DNA of 64,000 bases, taken from NCBI GenBank assembly GCA_050084515.1, contig CM114273.1, positions 37,262,001 through 37,326,000 of the forward strand. The letters are read 5' to 3'. This DNA comes from Blasia pusilla. Taxonomy: Eukaryota > Marchantiophyta > Marchantiopsida > Blasiales. Made by a program: the position numbers and the translations under genes. This document shows, in pieces, positions 20,346-31,867 of the stretch. The notes beneath the pieces are model-generated. The model did no database searches, was not told the origin of the DNA, and saw only the letters and a program-made list of their open reading frames with translations. Numbering within the stretch: the stretch's first letter is position 1; each line of letters opens with the position of its first letter.

Positions 20346-21540
20346 CGCAATCGCCAAGTTCTCAAACGCCATGGGCATCACTCTACGAAACTATTCAACC
20401 CTTTGAGAACATGCTCGCATCCATACATCAGGGTCATCAAGGTTCAACACCTCACCAAGATCTCGACGAATGGCCGCAGGTAAATCTGGCTCTCAACCAT
20501 ACAAAAGCAAGTACACTGAGAAATACGCTAAGGATTCCTGCCTGCTTATTGTATCCCATCGCCAACCACGGCAATTGGAGGTCCCAACCTCCTAGGTGAC
20601 CTCTCTGCAAGCCATACTTGCATAATCCTCTTTTCATCGTCTGCACAATTTGCTCCGCTAGTCCATCCGCCTCAAGATGATCTCGCGAAGTAGTGCAGTG
20701 GTCGATCAGGGCTTGATCACACAAGGCCTGAAACTCCCCTGCAGAACTTTGTACCTTGGTCTGTCAACACCTCAGTTGATGTGCCGTAATGACTCAGCAG
20801 CCGATCTAGGAAGGCATACGCTACTCCCTCACTCGCTTTGTCAGGAAATGCAACCAACTCTCTCCACTTGGAGAAGTGCTCAACCATCACCAACACATAA
20901 TGACTACGACGCTCCGTCAAAGATAAAGGTCTTGCAAAATCCAAACTCCATCTATAACCTAAACCCATGATCACAAGTGGATGCAACTCTGGAGTCGGAG
21001 CATTGAACGATGTCCAGACTCGATTACACACCATGCATCTGGCAGCAAACTACTGAACGTCAGTCTGCATGCCTCGCCACCAATACTGAATAAGGAGCAA
21101 GTTGTACCTCCGCTTCACTCCAAAATGACCCAACTCCTTGTGGGCATGACGCACCAAATGTGCTCTCTATGAGAGATGAGGCACTACACGTAGTCTACCA
21201 TCCTCCCACACTCGCAACACATGTGTTCCCTTCCACCAAAACCGTCTAGCTTGCTGTAGGATCCGGTCCCGCTCTCTAGCATCCATTGTGCTTGCAACGC
21301 TGCCTGTACACAGGTATTCCAAGACTACTCCATCGTCGTGAATATCTCGGCCATATGTCGTGTCCTCACCAGCCTCTCGATCTAAGGACTCTCCATCAGA
21401 TCTCGCCATCGAAGTTTTAGCAATTTGGCTCTCCATAGCCAAGAAACCCAAATAGGCTCACGCGTGCCATCCTGGCACCAACTCCTCATCACTCTCTCCA
21501 TGCCATCAAGCTCCAGTCGCATCTTGCAGACTCGGGCATG
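20346..21540 (-). pseudogene. E3 integrase core (broken)
   Basis: HHCC domain remains and a DDE core. YRWSLDFARPLSLTERR (about 20980) carries the first Asp, SHYGTSTEVLTDQGTKF (about 20780) the second, and ADGLAEQIVQTMKRGL (about 20660) the Glu. Unlike E1, all three catalytic residues can be read here. Upstream (21167-21451) is the RNase H-integrase connector with an acidic segment (DGVVLEYL). Several frameshifts separate these parts. The core lies in the usual Ty3 order, directly after RNase H and before the PHD finger. Confidence 0.82.
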
Positions 21541-22990
21541 GGTTACAGCTCAAACCATCTGCATCCTGGTTGAGCATCCCAAGTCTATGCACCACTTGGA
21601 AGTCATGCTCCTACAACAAAAGAGCCCACCTCACAAGCTTCCCCGTAAGCTTGTCGGACTCCATCAACCACTTAATTGGCTGATGATCAGTAATGATGGT
21701 AAGCGGATTACTGAATAGATAACATCTAAAATGTGCGATAGCCCATACAATAGCCAGGCATTCACCCTCATACGAGCTATACTTCGTCTCTGGAGCGTTA
21801 TTCAAGTGACAAGCGTAAGCCACCACAAAATCTCTACCATCATCATCATGCTGGGTGAGCACGCCTCCAAGCCCCAACATGCTCCAATTGGTATGCAATT
21901 GGAAAGGACGCCCCTTGATCGATCTCCTCAATATGGGCGCGGATGTCAATCCATCCTTGATTAGCTAAAATGCTCTCTCCTGCTCATCTCCCTAGTGCCA
22001 CTCATGATCCATCTTGGTCAGTAAGGTTAGCCCCTTCGCAATCGAACTAAAATCCATGACGTATCGTCGATAGAAGTTTGCCAATCCCATGAATGCACGA
22101 ACTCGACTTACATCTGTAGGGCGTGGAATGCGTGAAATGGCCTCTACCTTCTTCTGTTGTACACCAAGTCCCCTGGATATATTGTATGACCTAGGTACTC
22201 AATCTGGTCGTAGAAGAACTTGCACTTGCTTGGATGTAGCTTCAGCCCTTATAACTGCAATCGTCGAAACACCTCCTCTAGATGTCGCTCATGCTCTTCA
22301 ACTGTGGCGCTAAAGACTACAATGTCATCAATATAACACCTAACAAAATCCCTACATGCCAAGATTCTATCCATGACCCTCTGAAACCTAAATGGTAAGA
22401 ACCTCCACTAGTACAAACAATCCTTCCTATGAGGATAGATGCCCCAAAATGCCGTCTTACGCTTGTCCTCCAATCTAATAGGCAATTGATGATATGCGGC
22501 TCAAAGATCTAACAAATTGAAGAGCTTTGCATGCCCAATAGCATCAAAGATCTCCTCAGGGGTGGGCATGGCATATCTATTAGATTTCGTATGCCGATTG
22601 ATTGGTCGGAAATCTCCACACATCCGTCCATCCGTCCAGTTGCCATGCACATCCTTCTTGGCGGGCATGACAATGGCAAATGCATAAGCTCCATACAACA
22701 TCTCCATTAGTCCTGCTCCAACCAAGTCTTGGATCCTACTCTGAATCATAGCCCTCTCTATATCACTATACTTGTAGGATCATCGGAAGATCACTGTGTC
22801 ACTCGACGAACTCAATGCGGATCCCTACACCCTTCAGCGTATCCAAATCATGCATACTTAATGCAAAATAACTCCTATAACTCCTTAGGGACTGATGTAT
22901 CTGGCGCCGCTCTCCTCTTGTCAACTTAGGGCCCATATCTGGCTCCCAAGTCTCCATCGTGACTACGGTAGGACCCTTTGGCACGGGTGT
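21541..22990 (-). pseudogene. E3 reverse transcriptase and RNase H (broken)
   Basis: RT start region with LTRGERRQIHQSLRSYRSYF and DLDTLKGVGIRIEF (about 22984-22799), then PAKKDVHGNWTDGRMCGDF and RPINRHTKSNRYAMPTPEEI (about 22660-22560). The catalytic YIDD box is at 22335-22324. RNase H reads FQLHTNWSMLGLGGVLTQ at about 21900, where the usual catalytic Asp is Asn, followed by YSSYEGECLAIVWAIAHFRC. Stops and frame changes are present, though fewer than in E1. Sequence is strongly similar to E1 over the whole stretch, which shows that the two are members of one family. Confidence 0.86.
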
Positions 22991-23239
22991 AGGTGGTTGC
23001 TATGATGCAACCCTATCTCGGACAACAGAACTCGATTGCTCCCCTACAACCAAGTGCAAAATTGGATCTCCATGTGTAGTACCCGGCAACACGCTCAATC
23101 TTGTGGCTACCATCTCCTGGTGTACCTGCAAAACATCCCAATAAGTGCAAGGGTGTCTCTCCCGATCACCCCTGGTGTGTCGATCTCCTCGGGTCTCGTC
23201 CCTAGCCACTGCCTCAATCGTCTCAGTAGGCATGGGGCT

Positions 23240-24330
23240 CACCAACGCAATAGCTATGATTTGTTGCATGCGCAAACAACACTGCTGAACTACTCCGAAG
23301 CTGAAAATCCATGTCAAGCAATTCAGGTCCATCACCTTACCCGAGACAAGACGTCGTGATGCCTCTCATAGTGACGGTATTACCGTCACTCCTATGGGGA
23401 ATCCCACGCTTGCTCTCGCTCATCGGGGTTGGGCTTTACCAACCGCTGTACCTGGTCATCCCAAACCAAGCCAAGTCCGGCCTCCTTGAATGCATAGGAA
23501 GCGAGAAAAATCACCAAGGTGGGAAAGGCTGCCCGTAGCATGCCAATCTTATTGACCACAGTCAACGGCGGTCAATCATCGTGTCGTATTGCCTCTGATC
23601 GATGACTTGGATCGAGAATAGAATCCACCAACAAATCGGAGGGGCGCTCTACTCTTGCATATGCCCTCCGCAACACCTCGTGTGGTACCAAGTTGGTCCA
23701 CCAAAGATGCGGGCGGTGTGCTTTAGAACCTACACTGGCCGCATCCAATAACATTGCCAGGGCAATCCATCCACGCACCTGATGTGCACTCGTCACCACG
23801 CGGGACCTCGAATCGCCCAAAATTGGAACATTCTCCAGAATGTATGCTGGAGAACGAGATTTATGCTCATGTAAATGTTCAAGATCCGCATCATCTCCCA
23901 AAACAACTTGGACCGAGTGTCAGCTAAACCACTTCCTCATCCAACACTCGATTGGCCCTGACACGGCCAACCAGCAATGACCAAGTCTATGGTCCCTACC
24001 CTCTCCAAGTCGTGCGCCCCCAACAATGAAATGTCCCTTGGTAGGGAACTCTGGTAACCCTGGATGGCGGATGTAGACAACAAGTTGGGAAAGCGGAGGC
24101 GTAACTACGCCACATGATGAACTGAAGCGCTCCTCGCAACATCATCAATCTCCACATACAGATACTGGTGCATGTGTACTCCTGTGTGCAAAACATCAGC
24201 TAACCCAATGTTGATCCCTCCAAAGAGATCCAACACCCAAATATCCTCATGTGGGATGCGCCACACAATGGGTGTGGTGTCCAAGGATATAGCACTCTCA
24301 ACTACCTCGGGTTCCTCTGACCCATCATGC
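23240..24330 (-). pseudogene. E3 C5-cytosine DNA methyltransferase domain (broken)
   Basis: Between protease and RT, on the coding strand, lie the ordered motifs of a cytosine-5 DNA methyltransferase. Motif I is WVLDLFGGINIGLADVL (from about 24239), the S-adenosylmethionine loop. A motif II-like LYVEIDDVAR is near 24155. Motif IV is AGWPCQGQSS with the catalytic Pro-Cys at 23966-23961. Motif VI is YILENVP (Glu-Asn-Val at 23835-23827). A recognition-domain-like stretch follows (about 23780-23420). Motifs IX-X read VGFPIGVTVIPSL and MDLNCLTWIF (about 23407-23310). There are two frameshifts (about 23900 and 23410) and stops, so the copy is dead, but catalytic residues are readable. An intact protein would transfer methyl groups to cytosine in DNA. 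E1 and E4 have lost exactly this part. Confidence 0.87.
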
Positions 24331-24504
24331 TCTGGTACAAATGTCTCGCTCCACGCGGTCTACACATGCTCAGTGGCTAAGCGTCGAAGCTCCTCAATTC
24401 AGCCCTAAAGCGGCACCTCTCCTCCTCGGACTGATGCGGCGACCATGATATTGCTCTCCATAGAAATGTCATGAACTGACGTATCCTTTGTATGGACATG
24501 TCCC

Positions 24505-25010
24505 TCATGTTTCTAAGGTCGTCATCTGTCCTGGCCGTCGCTCGATCACTACACCTGTGAATCGAACGGGTAATGAGTTGAGGCGCCCATCACCTGACTG
24601 CCATCTTGGTCTGTAGGACGCTGAGTCCTCCCAGTAATCCAAGGAAAACCCCATTGGGTATAACACTCCTCCACCAACCAAGACGTGGTAGGACTCTGCA
24701 TCAGTCACTATCGCCTTGGCTCGCACCACGGACTCATCTATAGGATGTGGCGGGCAAATCCTCACCACGACCTCTTGTCGGGTGATATATTGTGTGGTAC
24801 TTGCTCCATCCAAGGATGTCTCTATTCGGAATGGAAAACACTCCACATCGGCCCTCGTCAGCCCAAACCTCTGAATGCCGCTTTCCCCAACATCAGAGGT
24901 TGCGCTCTTGAATCCAACAAGACGCGTTACGGACTAAAATCTCTACCTCATGGACTCACCAACTGGAAGACCTCTTCCCGGTTATCCAGCAAAACAACAC
25001 AGGAGAAGCC
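24505..25010 (-). pseudogene. E3 retropepsin (broken)
   Basis: The active-site loop reads LLDSRAQPLMLGKAA (about 24927-24880) in place of the usual L-D-S-G-A, so the catalytic Asp remains but the Gly is Arg. A frameshift near 24870 leads to a 113-residue open stretch with CFPFRIETSLDGAS and ESYHVLVGGGVLYPMGFSLD, the latter corresponding to the conserved C-terminal strand of the aspartic protease. It then runs via a short linker into the methyltransferase. It would process the gag-pol polyprotein and release the methyltransferase. Confidence 0.78.
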
Positions 25011-25845
25011 ATGGCACGCTCTATCGCGGGTCTAGCGGGCATCTTCGCCATCCTAGTAGCCGCAGCCTACCATGAATCTAACGTGGACGGCCCAAGAATG
25101 AGCTCCAAGGGCAGGTCCATCACCTCCTCTGCAATCACCTCTAAACGTGATGCATGAACTCCAACTCCACGCTTACATAGCGTAGCGGCCAGCTAGAAAA
25201 CGTTGCCGAGCAAACCTCCCAGCATCATAACATCAGAAGCAAAAAATAAAGGAGCGCGGTACACAACAGTGGCCGCCCCCAACAACGTACTCGACACATG
25301 CTCCTCCTGAGCATCCGCAATAGGAGTCGATGCACTCGCTTCTCCCATCGCCCTCCATGCCTACACACCAATAACATCACCAACTTTCCGAGAACTTTGA
25401 TCATCAATGGGGTCCTCATCGCCTCGGACAACGTGAAGGATTGAGAAAGCCTGGTTTGTTTCCTAGCTTCCCCTCGTTGTGGATCCAACTCTGTGGCTGC
25501 TCCACGCGTAACAACTTCGGCAGCCTCCATCTGGGCAACCCCGCATATCCAACCAGGATCCTCAATATCTGTGGCGGCTCCATAAGATGTCGATGCCACA
25601 GATCCGACATCGGATAACCTCAATGCCATAGCGGCAATCTGCTATTGTAGCTGCTCGATCTGAGCAGCCATCCCAGCCTCACGTCCGTCATCTCCCTCGA
25701 CACATCTAGGTGGTGGGACTCTACCTCCTCCACGGGCAACTCCACCATCCCCTTGGGCAAATCCAACTCCTCGTCCCCCAACGGAACCACCTGATACACG
25801 CCCGCTAGGCCCACCCGGACCGGCAACTTGCTCTGGTGCCGTCTC
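25011..25845 (-). pseudogene. E3 gag-protease connector
   Basis: Linker of about 280 codons between the gag zinc knuckle and the protease. Two open stretches are visible (25826-25620 and 25629-25225), rich in Gly, Glu, Val and Ala, with no recognised domain. E1 lacks it through its internal deletion. Confidence 0.5.
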
Positions 25846-26633
25846 TGGCCCTAGGTCGGGACGTTACTCAAGGTGCAAGCTGAAACACCTAGCGCATATG
25901 TGACCATATCTCTGACAATAGTCACACTCATAACCTGTTGGTGCAGCCCCATCTCCTCCTCCATACTACGGTACGCGACCATGACCCTAACGAGATCAAT
26001 TGCGCTGATGATGGGCTCCATCAGATGACCAACAAGTAATCGTAGACGGTTGCTATTGAGCCGCATATGAAGGCGCAGATCTCTATGGCACGGCCTCTCG
26101 GTATTCTCCCTGAACTCGTAATGCCACACTCAACCTATCTCGGAGTCCACGTTGCTGCACTCTTGGTGCAAGCAATTTTGACCGCTCTCACCCAGAACCC
26201 ATGGTGGCTACGCTCTCCTCCGCCATGTTGCGCTCAATGTTCTAGGCAGTCCTAAAAACATCTCTCAACGTAAGGGAGGTGTTCATGATGAAGCACCTAG
26301 GGTCTGGTCCAGCATCGCGTACCATGATTGGATAGCCTAATCCTGTGTCACCCCCTTAGTGACGTTGATCAACTGGTGCAAGCAAGGGTAAGCCTCACGC
26401 AAACTCTCACCCAGACGCCTCTGGAAGTTGTGGATGCTCCGCAACTTCTCCGTCCGTACCCCCTGGTAGCTTGCCCTCAACTCATCGAAGAACTCAACCA
26501 CGGGGCTGAACCTGGGACGAACCCGAGTAGACAGTGCAACTGCCCCAGTGCGAGTGACCCCTCCTAAAACATCACTAGTGGAAGAGGAAGTAGCCATATA
26601 CTACTTCCTCTTCCGTAAGTCACAATCTCTTTG
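25846..26633 (-). pseudogene. E3 gag (broken)
   Basis: Starts close to A1. The first open stretch (26597-26337) has a Ser/Thr-rich lead and the segment PVVEFFDELRASYQGVRTEK followed by LRSIHNFQRRLGESLREAYP, which matches E6 (EFFKRLKKNYEGVKTEKLRS) and E1. A complete CCHC zinc knuckle, C-x2-C-x4-H-x4-C, is readable at 25929-25888 (CDYCQRYGHICARC). Frameshifts and stops lie between. The N-terminal capsid part seen in E6 and E1 (AWKRLFQHLEG) is missing here, so E3 has a deletion between A1 and the middle of gag. Confidence 0.78.
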
Positions 26634-27139
26634 TAAATCATGATCTAATCTCTCTCAATACCATAGCTCTCAAATGTGTGCACTGTCTCTCAATGTCAAA
26701 CCAAACCCACTCTCCTAATGAGAGATTTGGGTTCCACTCACAAGACAAGGGACCATAGCTCCGCCTCCTCATGCCAAGAGGTTCAACAACGAGAGAATGA
26801 GCTCTCAAGCTCTCTCTCTCGTTAAGATATACGCTTCCCCTCTCCCAAGCTCTCTCCATGGTAACCTATGCTCCCAAGTCACCTCCTTGGCTCTTGACCT
26901 GATGAAGGAGGTCAAGGGCATCTTCCAAAAATAGAAAGTTGACCATATACCCAAAATGGTACTTACCTAAAATAGTAAGTTTCTCAATATGGCTCCAAAT
27001 GAGCCGAATCGAAGGGGAAACCTGCTCTCTCAGGTTTCCCGGTGCCTCAACATGTCATCCTCGACTTCGTGAGCCTTTCATCCATTACTCGCGAACGTGC
27101 TCTACTAGATCTCATCGATCTATCCTAAAAGACGTGACA
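26634..27139 (-). repeat. E3 terminal repeat A1
   Basis: A 506-bp repeat starting (element strand) TGTCACGTCTTTTAGG at 27139 and ending GATTTA, followed by CAAAGAGATTG of the internal region, like A1 of E1. Target-site copy TCAT is at 27140-27143. Confidence 0.88.
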
Positions 27140-29579
27140 TCATAGACATAAAATCAAATCATCACCCCTCTTAGAGCAACTTGTATAATCAATTGAAAAA
27201 GACATCCCATCGGCAAATCTAGGTAATGCAATTTTGAGCCTCTTACGTTTTAAATGCAATATCCATAAACATAAAGTATCATTCATCATAAAAAAAATTT
27301 GTGGTCACTTTGTAAGTCCAACTTGCAAACTTCTTGTGAGTCTGAACTAAGATTACTGCAAGTTGTTGCATTCAAGATTGAAAAAGGGTTACACAAACGC
27401 ACAAAAAAACTCCGACTCACAAAGTTGCATAAAATTGAAATAGAGTCACACAAATTGGACTCGTAAACTTGCAATTGCAAGGGATTTGCAAAGTAGCTGC
27501 TCTTGGCAAAAATCTACCGCGATGGAGTTGTGTTAACATCTCTATCCCCAATAGTCTTCCATCTATCTCCCATCATCTCATTAAACAAAATCGTGTGTCC
27601 TTCACCAAGTATCCTAGATGATATCCCATAAGGACCTCCTATATGATTAACGAGCATAAGTACCCACTTCTTGAGGCTTAGAATCGCCAACCCTCTTACA
27701 TGGGCTCTAAGTTTAGCTTGTATATAGATAGATGGACATTGGAGGCACTTTCTATTAGCCCTAAATTAAATCAATAGTTTTCCATTCTCTTAAGTCCATC
27801 TAATTTCTATGGCCATCAATCCTAACATTGGGAGTACATATATAATCCAAGATATGAGTGCACAATTATAAGAGTCACTACCCTTTACATTTTTCCCAAA
27901 ATATTTTCTCAAATTTTCTATAATACTAAGAAAGTTGCAACAAAATAACAAAACAAAGATGCTAGAGATGGTGTTATGGGCATTCAAGGAATAAAATCCA
28001 TTCTCATCCCATGTAACTTAAAGCTTAATTTTTTTCCAAAATCTATTCAAACTCTTAAAACATTTTCATGATTATAGGGAGGAGGGAATGATTAGAGTTA
28101 AGGAAGAAATGGCTGACGGGAAAGGATCGTGTCTATTCCTCCTATGATACCCGCAATTTTGCAAATTGGGTAGTTAGTTCTTTCTTTTGTACATATTTGA
28201 AGAAAAGTCTTCACGGATGAAGATTGAAAACTCAAGTTTTGATAAGAGTTGTATATAAAGTAAAGCGGAAAAGAGTTTGAAGAGACTTTGGTGAAAATAT
28301 TTTGAGTGTTGAAGTATTTGAAGCTTTGTTGTGAATTGGAACGAAGCTCCATTGAGAAGACAAAGAGATTGAAAGATCAAGGATTATCTATGAGGAGTGG
28401 GAAATTTTGTAAGTAGATGAAGAAGACTGACAGAAAAAAGAAAGAAGAAGCACGAAGTTCTTGGTGCTTCATAACAAAGAGCGGTGAGCGAAGATAAAGA
28501 AGGAAGAAAGAAGAGAAAGAAACCCGAGTCTGACTTTACAGCAAGGCAAGAACCGTTTCTCACCTAGGTCCAGTGGCTACTGAGAACATTATTTAAAGAT
28601 TCAAGTCGTGGTATTGAGTATCATTCCTATCATTCTTATCGTTACTATCATTCTTATCAACCTTTAGGAGTATTACTGTCGGAATGATCCGGGTTGAAAA
28701 GCTTAGTAGACTCTTCAACCTATAACATTTTTTAGTTCCCTTCACTCTTTGATGCAGAAGAAGCGTTTCCCTTTCATTTTCTCTGATGTGTGATGTTGCT
28801 TGAGTATCTTATTGGGCTGCAGTAGAGACGAGAGTTGATTCTTTGGTTTCAAAATTTGAAAAGATAATCAAGGAATTGTGGATGAAATCTGTTAGATAAA
28901 GAGTAGCATGTCGGGACGGATGCACTTCCGAAAAGAGGATGAGCCGCACCTTCCTTGAGGTCTCTTTGAGATCCTTGATCAAATTCTAGCATTCAAGAAC
29001 CATGTGAAACCTTTCTCTACACTCCAGAAGAGTCTTTGGAGGGAAAAACCATAGAACTCTATTGTACTATTGAAGATCTTTTCCTTGGTTATTTTATATA
29101 TATATATATATATATTATAAGTGCCAACCTACATTATTGTGTCAAAATGGATATTGAACTTCAAAATAAAAGAATATGCACTTAAAATTTATAGTGCGTT
29201 TACAAATTAGTGATTAGAATGATTTGAGGAAGGGAGGATTTTATGTTTCTTCAACATGAGTTGGTGTGGGTGGGGGGCAGAGGCAATTTTTTTTTCTTTC
29301 TTTCTTTCAAAATAAGGTTGTGGGAGTTTTTGGGGGGAGGGGGGATTTTTGAGATTTGAGATAGAGAGAAAAAGGGTGAGATATGAGGGATAGGATAGAT
29401 TAAAAAGAAGGTCGAAATTAAATTTAGATAGGAACAAGGAGCAAGAGATAGTGGGAGAATATGATTTTTCAAATTTATGATGGGGGTACAAGTATGCTAC
29501 CTAGAATGATAGCATCATGAAAAGATAGGATTATCAATGCATATGGCTTATTTGATGAAGTTAGAGTTATTTGATGAAT

Positions 29580-29655
29580 TATTAAATATTTATATATTTA
29601 ATAATATTTATATATTATTAAATATATAAATATTTAATAATATTTATATATTTTA
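29580..29655. repeat. AT-only repeat cluster
   Basis: About 75 bp built from TTAATAATATTTATATATT, present twice (about 29599 and 29635), and its inverse ATATATAAATATTTAAT. The whole can fold into alternate hairpins. There is no coding. Confidence 0.65.
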
Positions 29656-30484
29656 CCTTTAAAATAATGGGGAAAGGGAAAATGAGGAGGAAAGTATTGT
29701 TGTTGAAGGCCTAAGCACCTCATCTCACTATTATGAGGAAAATATTTCAACATCCACCTTCTTGGAGTGAATTTTTGAATGCTTTCAAGGTAGTGGTTTG
29801 AGCCTATTTTAGATTCTAGGATATCTATTAAATATAAGAGAATCACAATGAATTTTTGTTTAAAATGTCTTGGAAAGGATTGGGTTATACTTACCATCCC
29901 TTATATTTTCTTATGGCCTATGTGGCCTTCTCATGGTTAGGTGATAACAAATTGATATCAATTATCGTTGGAGAGAGTCTTATAAAAGTCACAAAAAAAA
30001 AGATGTATATGTATAATGTTGTATACAATAAAATTTAAAGATCCCAAGAATATAATCATATGTAATTCTATATGATTATGCTATCAAAGTCAAATATGAC
30101 TACAATATAATCCAATATCACTTGGTCATGAAAATATAGCCAAGTATGATAAAAACCGACCATAAAAACCTTTTTTTGTACCCTCAAAAACAAACACATG
30201 TCAAGGCGGACTATTATGTGGGCACTCACTAGGATGTAAATGTGTCATGGTTTCACAAGCAAGACAGAAATTGCTCAAGCTAGATACAAATTTAAGTTAA
30301 CATCTTGAATTATAACAATCCTGATCCAAAAGAGCATGACCAAACATAGGGTGGACATTGAGGCTTGGAACATGGCGGAGTAAATAGACCCAGAACTATC
30401 AAAATGATAAATTAGGTTGAGGACCACAAGGAGTTACCAAGGGGGATTCTTTGGATGATAGAGGGGGTGAATTTATCTAGAATA

Positions 30485-30710
30485 TCGTGTGCATACACAT
30501 AGCTACACAACATACATCATTATCACCGAATACACTCACAAACACACACGATAGCATGCAACTCATGACATCTAAACATTCAGACGATCATGTACCAAAC
30601 TATTGGAGATATTTTGATACGTGATCGTCTTAATGTGTAGATGTCATGAGTTATATGGTATCTTGTGTCTTCATATGTGTATTCGATGATTGCGATGTGT
30701 ATGCACAACA
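30485..30710. repeat. Inverted pair of E-family B units
   Basis: The left arm begins TCGTGTGCATACACATAGC and runs through a diverged B unit in reverse to about 30600. The right arm is a B unit in forward orientation, TATTGGAGATATTTTGATAC to GCGATGTGTATGCACAACA. The two meet head to head at the ATTGGAG end, so the whole can fold as a long hairpin. No A repeat or pol sequence is attached. Confidence 0.68.
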
Positions 30711-31395
30711 TAGAGAATATCTATATCTATATATGATAAATAATATTAGGGTTCAAGAGATGGAAATCTCCTTGTTTATTTTTCCAAATGTGTATGCATT
30801 TATGTTGTTTCTATTATCTAAGTTTTACATGGGTATTCTTTTGTAATCACCATTTTCCCTATTTGATTTTGTCCACTCCAATTTTATTTAATTGGATGGA
30901 AGGTTTTATGAGAGAAGTCCTCTATATTCCTAACATGTGGGTTCTTAAGAGATGTAGAACACTGTAAGAGCATTGTTTTTGCTATTTTCCTCTCCATTTC
31001 CATATTAAGAGTTCTACACCTTCATTTTCCCTATCCACTCTTTTCGATTGGTTTCTCCAGCTAATTCAATGTCAAAATCTACACCTCATTTTGAAATAAA
31101 ACCTTACAAAAAGTTAGGACGCGCCAATCAATATGAGTTCTCATTTGAACACCTTCTTATCACATAAAGGTAATTTGCATTATGATTAGAATCGATAATC
31201 ACTACCTACATATAAGAAATTCTTAAAAGAAATAAAGAAGTTCAATATTTAATGTGATGTAAATATACATAAGTTTGCATCTTCCCCCAAAAATCATAAG
31301 ATTTTTTTGGGGAAAATGATACCGTAGAGAAGTCAATTTTAGAAAATAACATCTTTTTAGATCAAGGGACATATGAAGAAGGAAATAAAAGGAAA

Positions 31396-31867
31396 TAAAT
31401 TAGGACATCAAATGAATCTGGACGAATGAGAAACCACCCACTACTACAGGTTTAATGGGAGAAAAGTTACAAAATGCTAAAATGATGGCTGAAATAAAAT
31501 TTTAAAAAAAAACTAAAATAAAGCACGAAACAAGCGGAGGGGTCAGCCGCGATGAGCAGAGTAGAAGATGGGTACGTATACTAGGGACCAATGGCATGGA
31601 GAATCGGCTCGCCCCTCAGCCAGGTTCACGGACGAACGGCCCGCGCTCCTGATTGGCGCAGCGGATCGTTCGGCTTGCCTTATCCTGCTGGAGCGTTTAG
31701 TATCATTCCGTCCCATCTCTGCTCCGTGAGTCGTCCCGCGCCCTGCCTTGAAGCTTGCATATGCCTTTGTGGGATCAGTCGATCGGAACTGCAGCCATTC
31801 GGTTCTGCTTGTTGTTAACTTGTGCTAGGAGTATATCGATCGCCCCTCGTTTCCAGCAGTTGTAGCG
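31396..31867 (+). promoter_or_regulatory. psaD upstream region
   Basis: Composition switches from AT-rich to GC-rich near 31530. Visible elements are a CCAAT box at about 31589, an inverted CCAAT (GATTGGC) at about 31651 and an inverted I-box-like GATAAG (CTTATC) at about 31680. No convincing TATA box lies close to the ATG. Known plant psaD promoters can lack a TATA box, and I-boxes are common in light-regulated photosynthesis genes. The transcription start cannot be fixed from sequence. Confidence 0.4.

Larger units (their letters stand above)
9504..27139 (-). mobile_element. E3: full-length Ty3-like retrotransposon with DNA methyltransferase and PHD finger (interrupted)
   Basis: Minus-strand element bounded by TCAT at 9500-9503 and 27140-27143, with terminal TGTCACGTC (right end) and GCGCACGACA (left end). 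Without the nested R1/E2 block (9831-19288) it is about 8.2 kb. Order on its own strand: A1 (27139-26634), gag with CCHC knuckle, retropepsin, DNA methyltransferase, RT, RNase H, HHCC/DDE integrase, PHD finger, B1 (19726-19599), A2 (19596-19289 plus 9830-9632), B2 (9631-9504). The four B units of E1 and E3 are each 128 bp. A1 is 506 bp and the re-joined A2 is 507 bp. Stops and frameshifts break every domain, so it is a fossil, but it is the only copy in the window that keeps the methyltransferase. Confidence 0.9.
27140..31395. other. Intergenic region with repeats and unassigned coding remnants
   Basis: No gene is supported here. Positions 27290-27490 are rich in GCAAGT/GAGTC words like the 38.4-40.3-kb tract, in the opposite orientation. 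Minus-strand 27500-27720 has a partly open frame (GGPYGISSRILGEG) of unknown origin. A purine-rich stretch lies at 28395-28530. Two short dinucleotide TA runs and a T/C run occur at about 29095-29115 and 29285-29310. An inverted pair of E-family B units is at 30485-30710 and is listed separately. Confidence 0.5.
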
